Positions 1-7,808 of a DNA stretch of 57,779 bases are shown here, in pieces. This DNA is from Streptomyces mesophilus (GTDB taxonomy: Bacteria > Actinomycetota > Actinomycetes > Streptomycetales > Streptomycetaceae), in assembly GCF_011044995.1 (NCBI RefSeq), contig NZ_JAAKZW010000018.1, forward strand, positions 1 through 57,779, written 5' to 3'. Position numbers and translations under genes: made by a program. The notes beneath the pieces are model-generated. The model was not told the DNA's origin. It saw only the letters and a list, made by a program, of their open reading frames with translations, and did not search any database. Numbering within the stretch: position 1 is the stretch's first letter; every line of letters begins with the position of its first letter.

Positions 1-875
1 GCCCCCACCCCGTCCGCCACCACACCGTCCAGATCCAGGGCTACGACGTCTTCTACCGCGAGGCGGGCGACCCCACGAAGCCGGCGCTCGTGCTGCTGCA
101 CGGGTTCCCGTCGAGTTCGGCGATGTTCCAGAAGCTGCTCGCCGAGCCCGGACTGAGCGACGAGTACCACCTGATCGCACCGGACCACATCGGCTTCGGG
201 CAGTCGGCGATGCCGTCCCACGAGGAGTTCGGGTACTCCTTCGAGCGGCTCACCGAGATCACCCTGGGGCTGCTCGACAAGCTGGGTCTGGACACGTTCG
301 CCCTGTACATCCATGACTACGGGGCGCCGATCGGGCTGCGTATCGCCTCCCGGCAGCCGGACCGGGTCACGGCGATCGTCACGCAGAGCGGGAACGCTTA
401 TCTGGAGGGCTTCACCTCCTTCTGGGACGTGCTGTTTGCGCACGCCGAGGACCGTGCGGCGAACGAAGCGGCGGTACGTGAGCTGCTCACCGCGGACGCG
501 ACCCGCTGGCAGTACACCCACGGTGTGCCCGCCGACCGCCTCGACCGCGTGAGCCCCGACACCTGGGCCCTCGACCAGGCGTATCTCGACCGTCCGGGCA
601 ACAAGGAGATCCAGCTCCAGCTGTTCTGGGACTACCAGTTCAACCTCGGCGGCTACCCCGCCTTCCAGGAGTACTTCCGCACCCACCGGCCGCCGGTCCT
701 CATCACCTGGGGCGAGCACGACGAGATCTTCGGTGCCGAAGGCGCCCGCGCCTTCCTGCGCGATCTGCCCGACGCGGAGCTCCACCTGCTCGACACGGGC
801 CACTTCGCCCTCGAGACCCACGGCGAGGAGATCGCGGAGCTGATCCGCGGGTTCCTGCGCCGCACCCTCGCCTGA
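1..875 (+). CDS. alpha/beta hydrolase, haloalkane dehalogenase/epoxide hydrolase type (5' end cut by window)
   Basis: The reading frame is open to the left edge, so the true start lies outside; about 290 residues are visible from base 3. It is an alpha/beta-fold hydrolase. The oxyanion-loop motif is HGFPSS. The nucleophile elbow reads HDYGAPIG, which places Asp rather than Ser as nucleophile, as in haloalkane dehalogenases and epoxide hydrolases. A later WGEHDEIFG supplies the acid region and DTGHFALETH the catalytic His. A GTG near base 90 could be mistaken for a start, but it would remove the first beta strands (GYDVFYREAGD). The natural substrate cannot be told from sequence. It is probably cytoplasmic, as no signal peptide is seen in the visible part. 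Confidence 0.85.
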   Translation, partial: PHPVRHHTVQIQGYDVFYREAGDPTKPALVLLHGFPSSSAMFQKLLAEPGLSDEYHLIAPDHIGFGQSAMPSHEEFGYSFERLTEITLGLLDKLGLDTFALYIHDYGAPIGLRIASRQPDRVTAIVTQSGNAYLEGFTSFWDVLFAHAEDRAANEAAVRELLTADATRWQYTHGVPADRLDRVSPDTWALDQAYLDRPGNKEIQLQLFWDYQFNLGGYPAFQEYFRTHRPPVLITWGEHDEIFGAEGARAFLRDLPDAELHLLDTGHFALETHGEEIAELIRGFLRRTLA

Positions 876-889
876 GCACGGCCGGCTCG

Positions 890-1507
890 ATGGGCCCCGG
901 CGCCGACTACCCTGACGTGGTGCAGAAGGTCACCACGGGGCCACAGCTCGGCGAACCGTTGCCCATCGAGCTGGCCAACGCCACGTATGCCGTCCGGGGC
1001 CGGCCCCAGGACGGGCTGCGGATGGTGGAACAGCTCGCACTCTGGCTGGAGGGTGTGAACGACCGGCTTCCGGTCCCGCTGTCCACGTCCGTTCTGCGGT
1101 CAGTCGACGAGGCCGATCTGGAGCGGGCCCGTGAACTCCGGGAGTCCGTACGGGCCATCGCGGCCTGTGCCGTACGCGGCGCCCGGCCTCCGCAGGCCGC
1201 CCTGGACATGCTCAACGAGCGCGCCGCCGAAGCCCCGTGCTGGCGTGAGCTGCGGTGGGAGAAGTCGCCCGCCTCGTCTCTCCAGCACGACGGTCCGCCC
1301 GTGACGGCGGTGCTCGCCTCGATCGCGCAGGGTGCCGTCGACCTGTTCGCCGGGCCCGGTCTCGACGACCTGCGCGCCTGCCAGGGCCCGGGCTGTGTCC
1401 TGTTCTTCGTCAAGGATCATCCGCGCCGCGAGTGGTGCTCTGCGGCCTGCGGCAACCGCGCACGGGCCGCCCGGCATTACGCGCGCGTACGGGAACAGAA
1501 GGCGTGA
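890..1507 (+). CDS. CGNR zinc-finger (ABATE-type) protein
   Basis: A 205-residue protein. The N-terminal two thirds resembles the ABATE domain of stress-response regulators. The C-terminus carries a treble-clef zinc finger: C-x4-C (CQGPGC), then C-x3-C (CSAACGNR) with the diagnostic CGNR sequence. Such proteins are regarded as nucleic-acid-binding, regulator-like proteins; targets are unknown. The ATG at 890 lies 14 bases after the previous stop. In-frame GTG codons at 917 and 920 are alternative starts, because no clear ribosome binding site decides between them. The 3' end is tandemly duplicated past the stop codon (see repeat at 1483-1559). Confidence 0.75.
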   Translation: MGPGADYPDVVQKVTTGPQLGEPLPIELANATYAVRGRPQDGLRMVEQLALWLEGVNDRLPVPLSTSVLRSVDEADLERARELRESVRAIAACAVRGARPPQAALDMLNERAAEAPCWRELRWEKSPASSLQHDGPPVTAVLASIAQGAVDLFAGPGLDDLRACQGPGCVLFFVKDHPRREWCSAACGNRARAARHYARVREQKA

Positions 1508-1559
1508 GAGCGCGTACGGGAACAGAAGGCGCGAGGCCCGCGTACGGAACAGAACGCGT
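1483..1559 (+). repeat. 27-bp tandem duplication spanning a stop codon
   Basis: The last codons of the CGNR gene (positions 1483-1504) recur exactly at 1510-1531, a period of 27. A third, shortened copy lies at about 1539-1559. The gene's TGA sits between copies 1 and 2. Confidence 0.8.
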
Positions 1560-1564
1560 GAGAA

Positions 1565-1591
1565 ACCGCCCCGGACGAGGTCCGGGGCGGT
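1565..1591. terminator. perfect hairpin between convergent genes
   Basis: The 12-bp arms ACCGCCCCGGAC and GTCCGGGGCGGT flank a 3-base loop. The hairpin lies between the ends of two convergent genes (stops at 1507 and 1625), so it probably terminates both. Confidence 0.75.
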
Positions 1592-1624
1592 CGTCCTCAC
1601 GAGCCGTTCAGCAAGCGGGGAGCC

Positions 1625-3205
1625 TCAGAACCGCAGCCCCCACGAGTCGATCTTTCCGGTGTCGTAGTTCGCGTTGTCGCTGACCCGGAGCTTCCACGTG
1701 CCGTTGGCGACCTCGGAGGAGGCGTTCACGGTGTACGTGGTGTTGATGTTGTCGCTGCTGCCGCCCGTGCCGTAACCCTTGAGGGTGTACGCCGTGCCGT
1801 CCGGGGCGATCAGCTGGAGCTGCAGGTCACCGATGTAGGTGTGCTGGATGACGACCGGGACCTGGAGCGTGGCCGGGGCGTTGCCCGTCACGCCGCTGAC
1901 GGTGATCGGCGACTCGGCGGTGGCGTTGTCGGCGATCGCGTAGTCCGTGGCGTTGTCGAAGGCCTTGCCCGGCGGGTTGGTGGTGCCGCCGCCGACCTGC
2001 AGGAGGCGGTTGGGCGAGCCGGTACCCGGGCTGGTCACGACGCCGGTGCTGGTCGCGGCGACCAGGGCGTCACGCGTCTGGGCCGGGGTGGCCGACGGGT
2101 TCAGCGACTGGTGGATCGCCGCCGCGCCCGCGACGTGCGGGGAGGCCATCGACGTACCGGAGATGGAGTTGGTGGCGGTGTCCGAGGTGTTCCACGCCGA
2201 GGTGATCGAGGAGCCCGGGGCGAACAGGTCGAGCACCGAACCGTAGTTGGAGTAGCTCGCCTTGGCGTCGCTGCTCGTGGTCGCGCCGACCGTGATGGCC
2301 TCGGCGACGCGGGCGGGCGAGCGGGTCGAGGCGTCCGTGGACTCGTTGCCGGCGGCCACCGCGTAGGTGATGCCCGCGGCGATCGAGTTGCGTACGGCGG
2401 TGTCGATGGCCGAGTCGGCGCCGCCGCCGAGGCTCATGTTCGCGACGGCCGGCTTGACCGCGTTGCGGGTGACCCAGTCGATACCCGCGACAACCTGGGC
2501 GGTGGTGCCTGAACCGGAGTTGTTCAGGACCCGGACGCCGACGACCTTCGCCTTCTTGGCCACACCGTAGGAGCCGCCCGCGACCGTACCGGCGACGTGC
2601 GTGCCGTGGCCGTGGCCGTCCTGGGCGGTGTTGTCGTTGTCGATCGCGTCGTAGCCGTAGGAGGCACGGCCGCCGAAGTCGCTGTGGGTGATCCGGACAC
2701 CGGTGTCGATGACGTAGACGGTGACGCCCTCACCGGCCTTGTCCGGATAGGTGTAACTCTGGTTCAGCGGCAGGGTCTTCTGGTCGATGCGGTCCAGGCC
2801 CCACGAGGGCGGGTTGGGCTGCGTCGCGGAGATCTTGAACGTGCGGTTCTGGGTGACCGATTCGACGGCCGGATCAGCGGCGAATCGTTCCGCCTCGGCC
2901 TCGGTGGCCTCGATCTCGTAGCCGTTGAGCGCCTCCTTGTACGTACGCTCGATCTGAGCGCCGTACTCCTTGGCGAGCGCCTTGCCCTTCGCGGAGTCCG
3001 ACTTCGCGGCATCCTCGTCGAGCGTGACGATGTAGCTGTTCGGTATCGCTCCCGATGCGCCGGCGTTCTCTATCGTGCCGACGGGAGCCGCGCCTGCGTG
3101 GGGGGCGGAGACCACGCCGAGCGCGAGGGCCGCCACGGCCATGGCGCCGACGCTTGCCAGTGATCTGCCTGCCAGTCTTCGCCGTGCGGGACGCTTCTGT
3201 GCCAT
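1625..3205 (-). CDS. secreted subtilisin-like (S8) serine protease with P-domain
   Basis: A 526-residue secreted endopeptidase. A long signal peptide covers residues 1 to about 40 (RRR followed by a hydrophobic stretch, ending AGAA). An inhibitor-I9 prodomain follows at about 55-125. The S8 catalytic domain has Asp167 (VIDTG), His200 (GHGTHVAG), oxyanion Asn287 (AAGN) and Ser352 ([11 protein letters not shown]). The C-terminal 100 residues form a proprotein-convertase P-domain, ending [10 protein letters not shown]. The start is supported by GAGGAGG about nine bases upstream. The gene is monocistronic, convergent with the CGNR gene and divergent from the PLP enzyme gene. It is probably a secreted nutritional or developmental protease. 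Confidence 0.93.
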   Translation of the reverse strand: MAQKRPARRRLAGRSLASVGAMAVAALALGVVSAPHAGAAPVGTIENAGASGAIPNSYIVTLDEDAAKSDSAKGKALAKEYGAQIERTYKEALNGYEIEATEAEAERFAADPAVESVTQNRTFKISATQPNPPSWGLDRIDQKTLPLNQSYTYPDKAGEGVTVYVIDTGVRITHSDFGGRASYGYDAIDNDNTAQDGHGHGTHVAGTVAGGSYGVAKKAKVVGVRVLNNSGSGTTAQVVAGIDWVTRNAVKPAVANMSLGGGADSAIDTAVRNSIAAGITYAVAAGNESTDASTRSPARVAEAITVGATTSSDAKASYSNYGSVLDLFAPGSSITSAWNTSDTATNSISGTSMASPHVAGAAAIHQSLNPSATPAQTRDALVAATSTGVVTSPGTGSPNRLLQVGGGTTNPPGKAFDNATDYAIADNATAESPITVSGVTGNAPATLQVPVVIQHTYIGDLQLQLIAPDGTAYTLKGYGTGGSSDNINTTYTVNASSEVANGTWKLRVSDNANYDTGKIDSWGLRF

Positions 3206-3455
3206 CTGAGGGATCCTCCTCGTGGATGGTGCACTGGTGGGGGGTGGTGCGGGGGGTGCGTGGAACGGGTGATGCGGCGTGCGTGGAACGGCTTCCGAGC
3301 GTTACGCATGGGCATGCCAACCCGATGCCGGTACGTGTCCGCCGGATCGCTGAGCGAAAGGTTGACGGATCCATAGGAATCCCACAAGGGTCCTGCGCAC
3401 ACGTAACAGACGTGCCATACGGCCGACATGACACACCGTCGCGACCAGGCGTGAT

Positions 3456-3461
3456 TAGCGT
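3456..3461 (+). promoter_or_regulatory. possible -10 element for a leaderless transcript
   Basis: TAGCGT lies six bases before the ATG at 3468. No Shine-Dalgarno sequence is visible, which would fit transcription starting at or near the ATG. No convincing -35 box was found. Confidence 0.3.
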
Positions 3462-3467
3462 GTGCTC

Positions 3468-4550
3468 ATGACTTCATTGCCGGATTGTGTCTGCCCCAAG
3501 GACGGCACGCGGGTGCCCGGCGGCACCCTCGCCTGGTGCTGCCCCGTCTGCGAAGGCCCCCTCGACCTGGACTTCCATCCCACGCCCGGCGATCTGAAGA
3601 CCCTGGGCAGCAGGGTCAACTCCCTGTGGCGGTACGGGTCTTCGCTCCCGCTCGCAAACCCCTCCGTGAGCCTCGGCGAGGGGCGTACGCCACTGGTCGC
3701 GCTGACCGGGCAGGTTTCGGCCAAACTCGACTTCCTGATGCCGACGCTGTCCTTCAAGGACCGCGGCGCGGTGATGCTCGCCGAACTCGCGTCGCGCCTC
3801 GGTCCCGAGCAGGTCATCGCGGACAGCAGCGGCAACGCGGGGCGTGCGGTGGCGGCGTACTGCGCCCGTGCCGCACTGCCCTGCACCGTGTACGTTCCGG
3901 CCGGTACCGCCGCCAAGAAGCTCACCGCGATCCGGCAGTTCGGCGCGCAGGTCGAAGAGGTGCCCGGCGACCGCGAGGCGACGGCCCGCGCGGCCCGCGC
4001 CGCCGCGAACGCACCGGGCACCTTCTACGCCTCGCATGTGCACAATCCGTACTTCCTGCACGGCACCAAGACGTACGTCTTCGAGATCTGGGAGGACCTC
4101 GGCGGACGCCTGCCGGACGCCCTCGTGGTCCCCGTCGGCAACGGCACCCTGCTGCTCGGCGCCGCACTGGCCCTGCGCGAACTGCACACGGCCGGCCTGA
4201 TCGACCGGCTGCCCGCGCTGTACGCGGTGCAGGCCGAGGCGGTCGCGCCGCTGGCCCGCGCGTGGGCGGCGGGCTCGCCCGACCTGACTGATCCGGCGCC
4301 GCTACGGGACACCGCGGCCGCCGGCATCGCGATCCCGCACCCCCCGCGTGCCCGTCAAATCCTCTCCGCGGTACGGGAGTTCGGCGGCGGCTTCCTCACG
4401 GTCCCCGAGCCCGACCTGGACGCGGCCCGCCGCGACCTGGCCCGGCGCGGGCTCGCCGTGGAGCCGACGGCGGTGGCGTGCTGGGCGGCGGTGCGGACGG
4501 GGGTGCTCGGGTCGCGGTCGGTGGTGCTGCCGCTGTGCGGGGCGGGGTGA
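3468..4550 (+). CDS. PLP-dependent enzyme, threonine-synthase-like
   Basis: A 360-residue fold-type II PLP enzyme. The N-terminus has a cysteine cluster (Cys7, Cys9, Cys24, Cys25, Cys28) resembling a small zinc ribbon. The Schiff-base lysine is Lys97 in LSFKDRG. The phosphate-binding region reads DSSGNAGRA, and PVGNGT follows in the middle of the protein. This arrangement is typical of threonine synthase and close relatives; the substrate might be another O-phospho amino acid. I chose ATG 3468 over the in-frame GTG at 3462 because the latter adds only two residues. It is not next to other threonine genes, so the role as the housekeeping threonine synthase is unproven. Confidence 0.75.
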   Translation: MTSLPDCVCPKDGTRVPGGTLAWCCPVCEGPLDLDFHPTPGDLKTLGSRVNSLWRYGSSLPLANPSVSLGEGRTPLVALTGQVSAKLDFLMPTLSFKDRGAVMLAELASRLGPEQVIADSSGNAGRAVAAYCARAALPCTVYVPAGTAAKKLTAIRQFGAQVEEVPGDREATARAARAAANAPGTFYASHVHNPYFLHGTKTYVFEIWEDLGGRLPDALVVPVGNGTLLLGAALALRELHTAGLIDRLPALYAVQAEAVAPLARAWAAGSPDLTDPAPLRDTAAAGIAIPHPPRARQILSAVREFGGGFLTVPEPDLDAARRDLARRGLAVEPTAVACWAAVRTGVLGSRSVVLPLCGAG

Positions 4551-4570
4551 GCGAGGCGGGCGGCGGGGGC

Positions 4571-5398
4571 TCAGCGGCCGAGGGCGGCACGCATCCGGTC
4601 GAGGCCCTCCGCCCGCCAGTGCTCCCGGTCGGGCATCCGGTCGTCCTCACGCCAGCGCCAGGCCGAGAACAACGCCCAGTTGAGGGCGCGGCACTGACCG
4701 ACGAGAGCGAGATCGGCCCCGGCGTAGTACGCGTCCACGGCTTCGGGGGCGTGGGCGAGGTCGAACTCGACCGGCCCCCGGCAGCACGTGGCGAGGTCCA
4801 CGAAGAGCGGCCCCTTCCTCGTGTCGAGCAGGTTGCCGGGGTGCGGCTCACCGTGCAGCAGCTGGTCACGCTCGGGGTCGCTGCCGATCGCGGACGCGAG
4901 GCCGGCGAGCGTGGCGCTGAGGAAATCCCGTTCGACCGCGGGCAGTTCGGGTGAGCGGTCGACGTCGTCGACCTCCCTCAGTGCGGCGTCGACCCGCTCG
5001 GTGAAATGCGGTGCGTCCAGCTCGGTCCGGCGCAGGGCGGCATGGTGGCGTAGGAGCGCGTCGGCGTACGCGGCCGGCGCGATCTCCGTACCGGCGGACT
5101 CGTAGTACCTCCACAGCGAGATGACGAAGCCGTCGCGCAGATGGACACCGGGATCGACCCGGGACTCGAGCTCACCCACCGGAGCCCCGGCCGCGGCGGC
5201 CCGCCGGGCCACCTCCACCTCGAACGCGAACCCGTCCGCCTCCGCGGGCCCGACCCGGGCCAGCACGTCACACGGAAGCAGCCGCAGGGCGGCCCGGTCC
5301 GAGTCGTGAACGACCACGACGTCGTCGACCCGCAGTCCCAGCCCGAGTGCCGTCCTGCGCACCGCGTCCACCGCACGCCCACGTCGCTCCGCCTCCAT
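4571..5398 (-). CDS. aminoglycoside phosphotransferase (APH)-family kinase
   Basis: A 275-residue protein of the APH/choline-kinase fold. The catalytic loop reads HGEPHPGN at residues 182-189, matching HxDxxxxN but with Glu184 where the catalytic Asp usually stands. The metal-binding Asp201 follows in FVDLATCCRGP. The substrate is unknown; such proteins are often small-molecule kinases and need not confer antibiotic resistance. ATG 5398 is preferred over the far upstream start because GAGGGAAGGG lies just before it. Three copies of an 11-base sequence lie upstream. The gene converges with the PLP enzyme gene, 20 bases apart. Confidence 0.75.
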   Translation of the reverse strand: MEAERRGRAVDAVRRTALGLGLRVDDVVVVHDSDRAALRLLPCDVLARVGPAEADGFAFEVEVARRAAAAGAPVGELESRVDPGVHLRDGFVISLWRYYESAGTEIAPAAYADALLRHHAALRRTELDAPHFTERVDAALREVDDVDRSPELPAVERDFLSATLAGLASAIGSDPERDQLLHGEPHPGNLLDTRKGPLFVDLATCCRGPVEFDLAHAPEAVDAYYAGADLALVGQCRALNWALFSAWRWREDDRMPDREHWRAEGLDRMRAALGR

Positions 5399-5428
5399 GC
5401 CGCCCTTCCCTCGCCTGCCGTGCCGTTC

Positions 5429-5472
5429 CCGGAGATCACGCCCGGAGATCACGGAGCCGCTCCGGAGATCAC
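5429..5472 (-). repeat. three direct repeats of CCGGAGATCAC upstream of the phosphotransferase
   Basis: Exact copies of CCGGAGATCAC (GTGATCTCCGG on the minus strand) lie at 5429-5439, 5442-5452 and 5462-5472, some 30-75 bases upstream of the start at 5398. Their position would suit an operator, but no regulator is linked to them. Confidence 0.6.
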
Positions 5473-5571
5473 CGACCCTGGAGGTCGCCGACGATCTCCC
5501 CCGTTGGCGGTGGACCGACCCTCGCCTACGCGCAACCCTCGATCAAGACCCCATTCCCCCTTGCCCCTCCC

Positions 5572-6393
5572 TCAACCGAGGAACTCGCGCGCACCACGCA
5601 GCCTTGTTCTCAACTGCCGCTGAGTCGCCGAGCTGTCAAGGCGTACATCGAGGGGGCCGGGGTGCGGGGCGTCCGTGCGGAGACCGGTGGGATGGCGGGT
5701 GGCGTCGAGGCCGTCGCGGCGGGCGATGAGGACGCCGAGCTCGTGGCGGCTCACGGCGTCCGGGCCCGCGAGGTGGAACATTCCGGGTGCGTCGGAGCGC
5801 GCGAGCTCCCACAACGCGGCCGCCAGATCGGTCACATGGACCGGGCAGCGGATGTCGTCGGTGAAGAGCACACCCGCACGGGAGCCGACGGCCAAGGCGT
5901 GCACCAGGCGTTCGTGCGTGGACCGGCCATGGCCGATGATCAAAGAGGTGCGTACCACGGCCGCGGCGGGTGCCAGGTGGCGTACGGCCGTCTCCGCGGC
6001 GGCCTTCGCCGCGCCGTACGGGGTGAGCGGGTCGGGCGGGCAGCTCTCGTCGTAGTGCGTGCGGGCGCCGGAGAACACGGCGTCGCTCGAGACATGGACG
6101 AGGCGGCGGCCATGCCGGGCGGCGGACAGCGCGACGTGGGCCGCGCCATCGGCGGTGACCTCCCAATGCGCCCCGCCGCTCGACGCGTTGAGCACCACGG
6201 AGGGGGCGACGTCGGCGATCAGCCCGGCCACATCCGCCGCGTGCCTGACGTCGAGGTGCCGCCATGCGACGTCGGGGGACGGGCCGGGGCGCCGGGTGGT
6301 GAACGTGGCGATCGTCTCGTGTCCCGCCGCCACGGCCTGGCGGATCAGTTCCGTGCCCAGGAAGCCACTGCCGCCGATGATCAGGACCCTCAT
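5572..6393 (-). CDS. NAD(P)-dependent epimerase / dTDP-4-dehydrorhamnose reductase-like SDR
   Basis: A 273-residue extended short-chain dehydrogenase. The Rossmann motif GGSGFLG is at residues 7-13. The active site has Ser near 102 (VSSDAVFSG) and Tyr126-x3-Lys130 (YGAAK). The general layout is that of RmlD/NAD-dependent epimerases. The start at 6393 puts the dinucleotide motif at the very N-terminus; longer versions add 48 residues with no domain character. It diverges from the immunity-like gene. It stands alone without other nucleotide-sugar genes, so the exact sugar or aldehyde substrate is unknown. Confidence 0.8.
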   Translation of the reverse strand: MRVLIIGGSGFLGTELIRQAVAAGHETIATFTTRRPGPSPDVAWRHLDVRHAADVAGLIADVAPSVVLNASSGGAHWEVTADGAAHVALSAARHGRRLVHVSSDAVFSGARTHYDESCPPDPLTPYGAAKAAAETAVRHLAPAAAVVRTSLIIGHGRSTHERLVHALAVGSRAGVLFTDDIRCPVHVTDLAAALWELARSDAPGMFHLAGPDAVSRHELGVLIARRDGLDATRHPTGLRTDAPHPGPLDVRLDSSATQRQLRTRLRGAREFLG

Positions 6394-6428
6394 ACGGGAG
6401 AGAGTAGGGGCAGCGAGGTGCCGATGTG

Positions 6429-6491
6429 CGAGGAGGGGCGACTGTGGTTCTTCCCGGGTACGAGGAGAGGCGACAGTGATTCTTCCCAAGG
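6429..6491 (+). promoter_or_regulatory. duplicated ribosome-binding/start region with an 11-codon upstream ORF
   Basis: A 31-base block at 6429-6459 recurs at 6461-6491 with five mismatches. Both copies contain a purine-rich ribosome binding site (GAGGAGG or GAGGAGAGG) followed by GTG. The first GTG (6444) opens an 11-codon ORF. Its TGA (6477-6479) overlaps the GTG of the immunity-like gene (6476-6478) as GTGA, which suggests translational coupling. Confidence 0.65.
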
Positions 6492-6979
6492 TGCGCGATC
6501 CGCGGTTCGTGACCCTGCGGCGGGGCGGGACGCTCACCGATACGGATCACCACCTGCTCGCACTGTGGGCCGCTGAGTGTGCGGAGCATGTGCTCGGGTT
6601 GTTCGAGGCCGAGGTGCCCGGGGACTCGCGGCCCCGTGAGGCGATCGGGGCCGCGCGGGCGTGGGTGCGGGGTGAGCTCAAGATGATGGAGGCCAGGGCG
6701 GCGGGCGGTCATGCCATGGGCGCGGCAAGGGAGTTGCGCGGGGCGGCGCGGCATACGGCGTATGCCGCAGGGCAGGCCGCGTGCGTCGCCCATGTCGCCG
6801 CGCATGAGCTCGGTGCGGCCGCGTATGCGATCAAGGCGGTACGGGCCGCCGAAGGGGACGCCGCGGGGCGGGCCGAGTGCCGATGGCAGCGGGAGCGGCT
6901 GCCCGGGCCGATCCGCGAGCTCGTCCTCGACGACCAGCGGCTGCGGAACGAGATCTGCTGGTCCGTGTTCGAGGGATAG
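6476..6979 (+). CDS. putative immunity protein, Imm-5-like
   Basis: A 167-residue, alanine-rich, all-helical protein. The segments HHLLALWAAECAEHVLGLFE, RPREAIGAARAWVRGE and a run of Ala-rich helices (ARHTAYAAGQAA, AAHELGAAAYAIKAV) match the Imm-5-like family as I remember it. That family is named by analogy with polymorphic-toxin immunity proteins. No toxin gene is adjacent, so the role is unproven. GTG 6476 was chosen because GAGGAGAGG lies seven bases upstream and the family homology begins right after it. The 3' end of the gene is duplicated beyond the stop (6960-7011). Confidence 0.7.
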   Translation: MILPKVRDPRFVTLRRGGTLTDTDHHLLALWAAECAEHVLGLFEAEVPGDSRPREAIGAARAWVRGELKMMEARAAGGHAMGAARELRGAARHTAYAAGQAACVAHVAAHELGAAAYAIKAVRAAEGDAAGRAECRWQRERLPGPIRELVLDDQRLRNEICWSVFEG

Positions 6980-7011
6980 GGCCTTGGTCCATGTTCGAGG
7001 GCTGGGGCCTG
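6960..7011 (+). repeat. 26-bp tandem duplication spanning a stop codon
   Basis: Positions 6960-6985 hold the gene's last codons and its TAG stop. They recur at 6986-7011 with four mismatches. Confidence 0.7.
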
Positions 7012-7148
7012 TCTTGTGGATCAGGCCCGATCCCCGGAATCTCCGGAACGGGTCCGGGCGCTGCCCGCGTTGAGCCGGACGATGGAATGTGCGCCGCCGG
7101 TCTCGGCGTCGGTGATCGGCGGCCGGGCGCAGGGGTTATCCAGTCCTC

Positions 7149-7808
7149 ATGTCAGTCCCGCTGGTGCACCGTCTGTGCAGCGCCCTCGTGCAGCGTGCCT
7201 GGGCTTTCGCCGAGACGTACGGGCGGGTGTCCGCGGCACGGCCCGGGCCCTATCGGTTCGCACGGCTCGGGGAGGGGGCGTGCTTCGCGTTTCCGCCGGG
7301 CGCCGTGTTCGGTGAACGGGCCATCGCCATCGGTGCGGGGACCCTCGTCGGGGCGCAGGTCAGCATCTCGGCCGGGTTCTTCGGGCCGGGGCAGCAGCCG
7401 GAGCCGGGGCTCGTGGTCCGGATCGGGGCGCGGTGCTGTGTGGGCCGCGGCAGCCACATCGTCGGGCACGGGTCCGTAACGATCGGCGACGACGTGTTCC
7501 TCGGGCCGTACGTCTACGTGACCGACCAGAACCACACGTACACCGATCCGGACACCCCAGTCGGCAGCCAGCCACCGGCCAACTCCCCCGTGGTCATCGG
7601 GGACGGCTGCTGGCTCGGCACCGGGGCGATCGTGCTGCCGGGGACCACCCTCGGCCGCAATGTGGTGGTCGCGGGCGGTGCCGTGGTGCGCGGCACGTTC
7701 CCCGACCACTGCGTGGTGGCCGGAGTCCCTGCGCGTGTCGTGCGGCGGTATCTGCCCGGTGAGGGCTGGCTGAAGGATCCGTCCACCCACGCAAGGAGCG
7801 TCACATGA
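7149..7808 (+). CDS. acyltransferase with hexapeptide-repeat (left-handed beta-helix) fold
   Basis: A 219-residue protein with imperfect [LIV]-G-x4 hexapeptide repeats from about residue 50 to 195 (IGAGTLVGAQV, IGARCCVGRGSHIVGHG, IGDDVFLGP, IGDGCWLGTGAIVLPG). This is the fold of maltose/galactoside/xenobiotic O-acetyltransferases. The loop DQNHTYTDP carries the likely catalytic His. It probably transfers acetyl from acetyl-CoA to a sugar or other hydroxyl. Its stop overlaps the start of the SGNH hydrolase as ATGA, so the two genes are translationally coupled and may add and remove acyl groups on related substrates. Confidence 0.82.
   Translation: MSVPLVHRLCSALVQRAWAFAETYGRVSAARPGPYRFARLGEGACFAFPPGAVFGERAIAIGAGTLVGAQVSISAGFFGPGQQPEPGLVVRIGARCCVGRGSHIVGHGSVTIGDDVFLGPYVYVTDQNHTYTDPDTPVGSQPPANSPVVIGDGCWLGTGAIVLPGTTLGRNVVVAGGAVVRGTFPDHCVVAGVPARVVRRYLPGEGWLKDPSTHARSVT

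Noticed and set aside
5347..6576. Plus-strand frame of 409 residues
   Set aside because: It lies opposite the epimerase and has no ribosome binding site or domain. The minus-strand Rossmann and YxxxK motifs are convincing.
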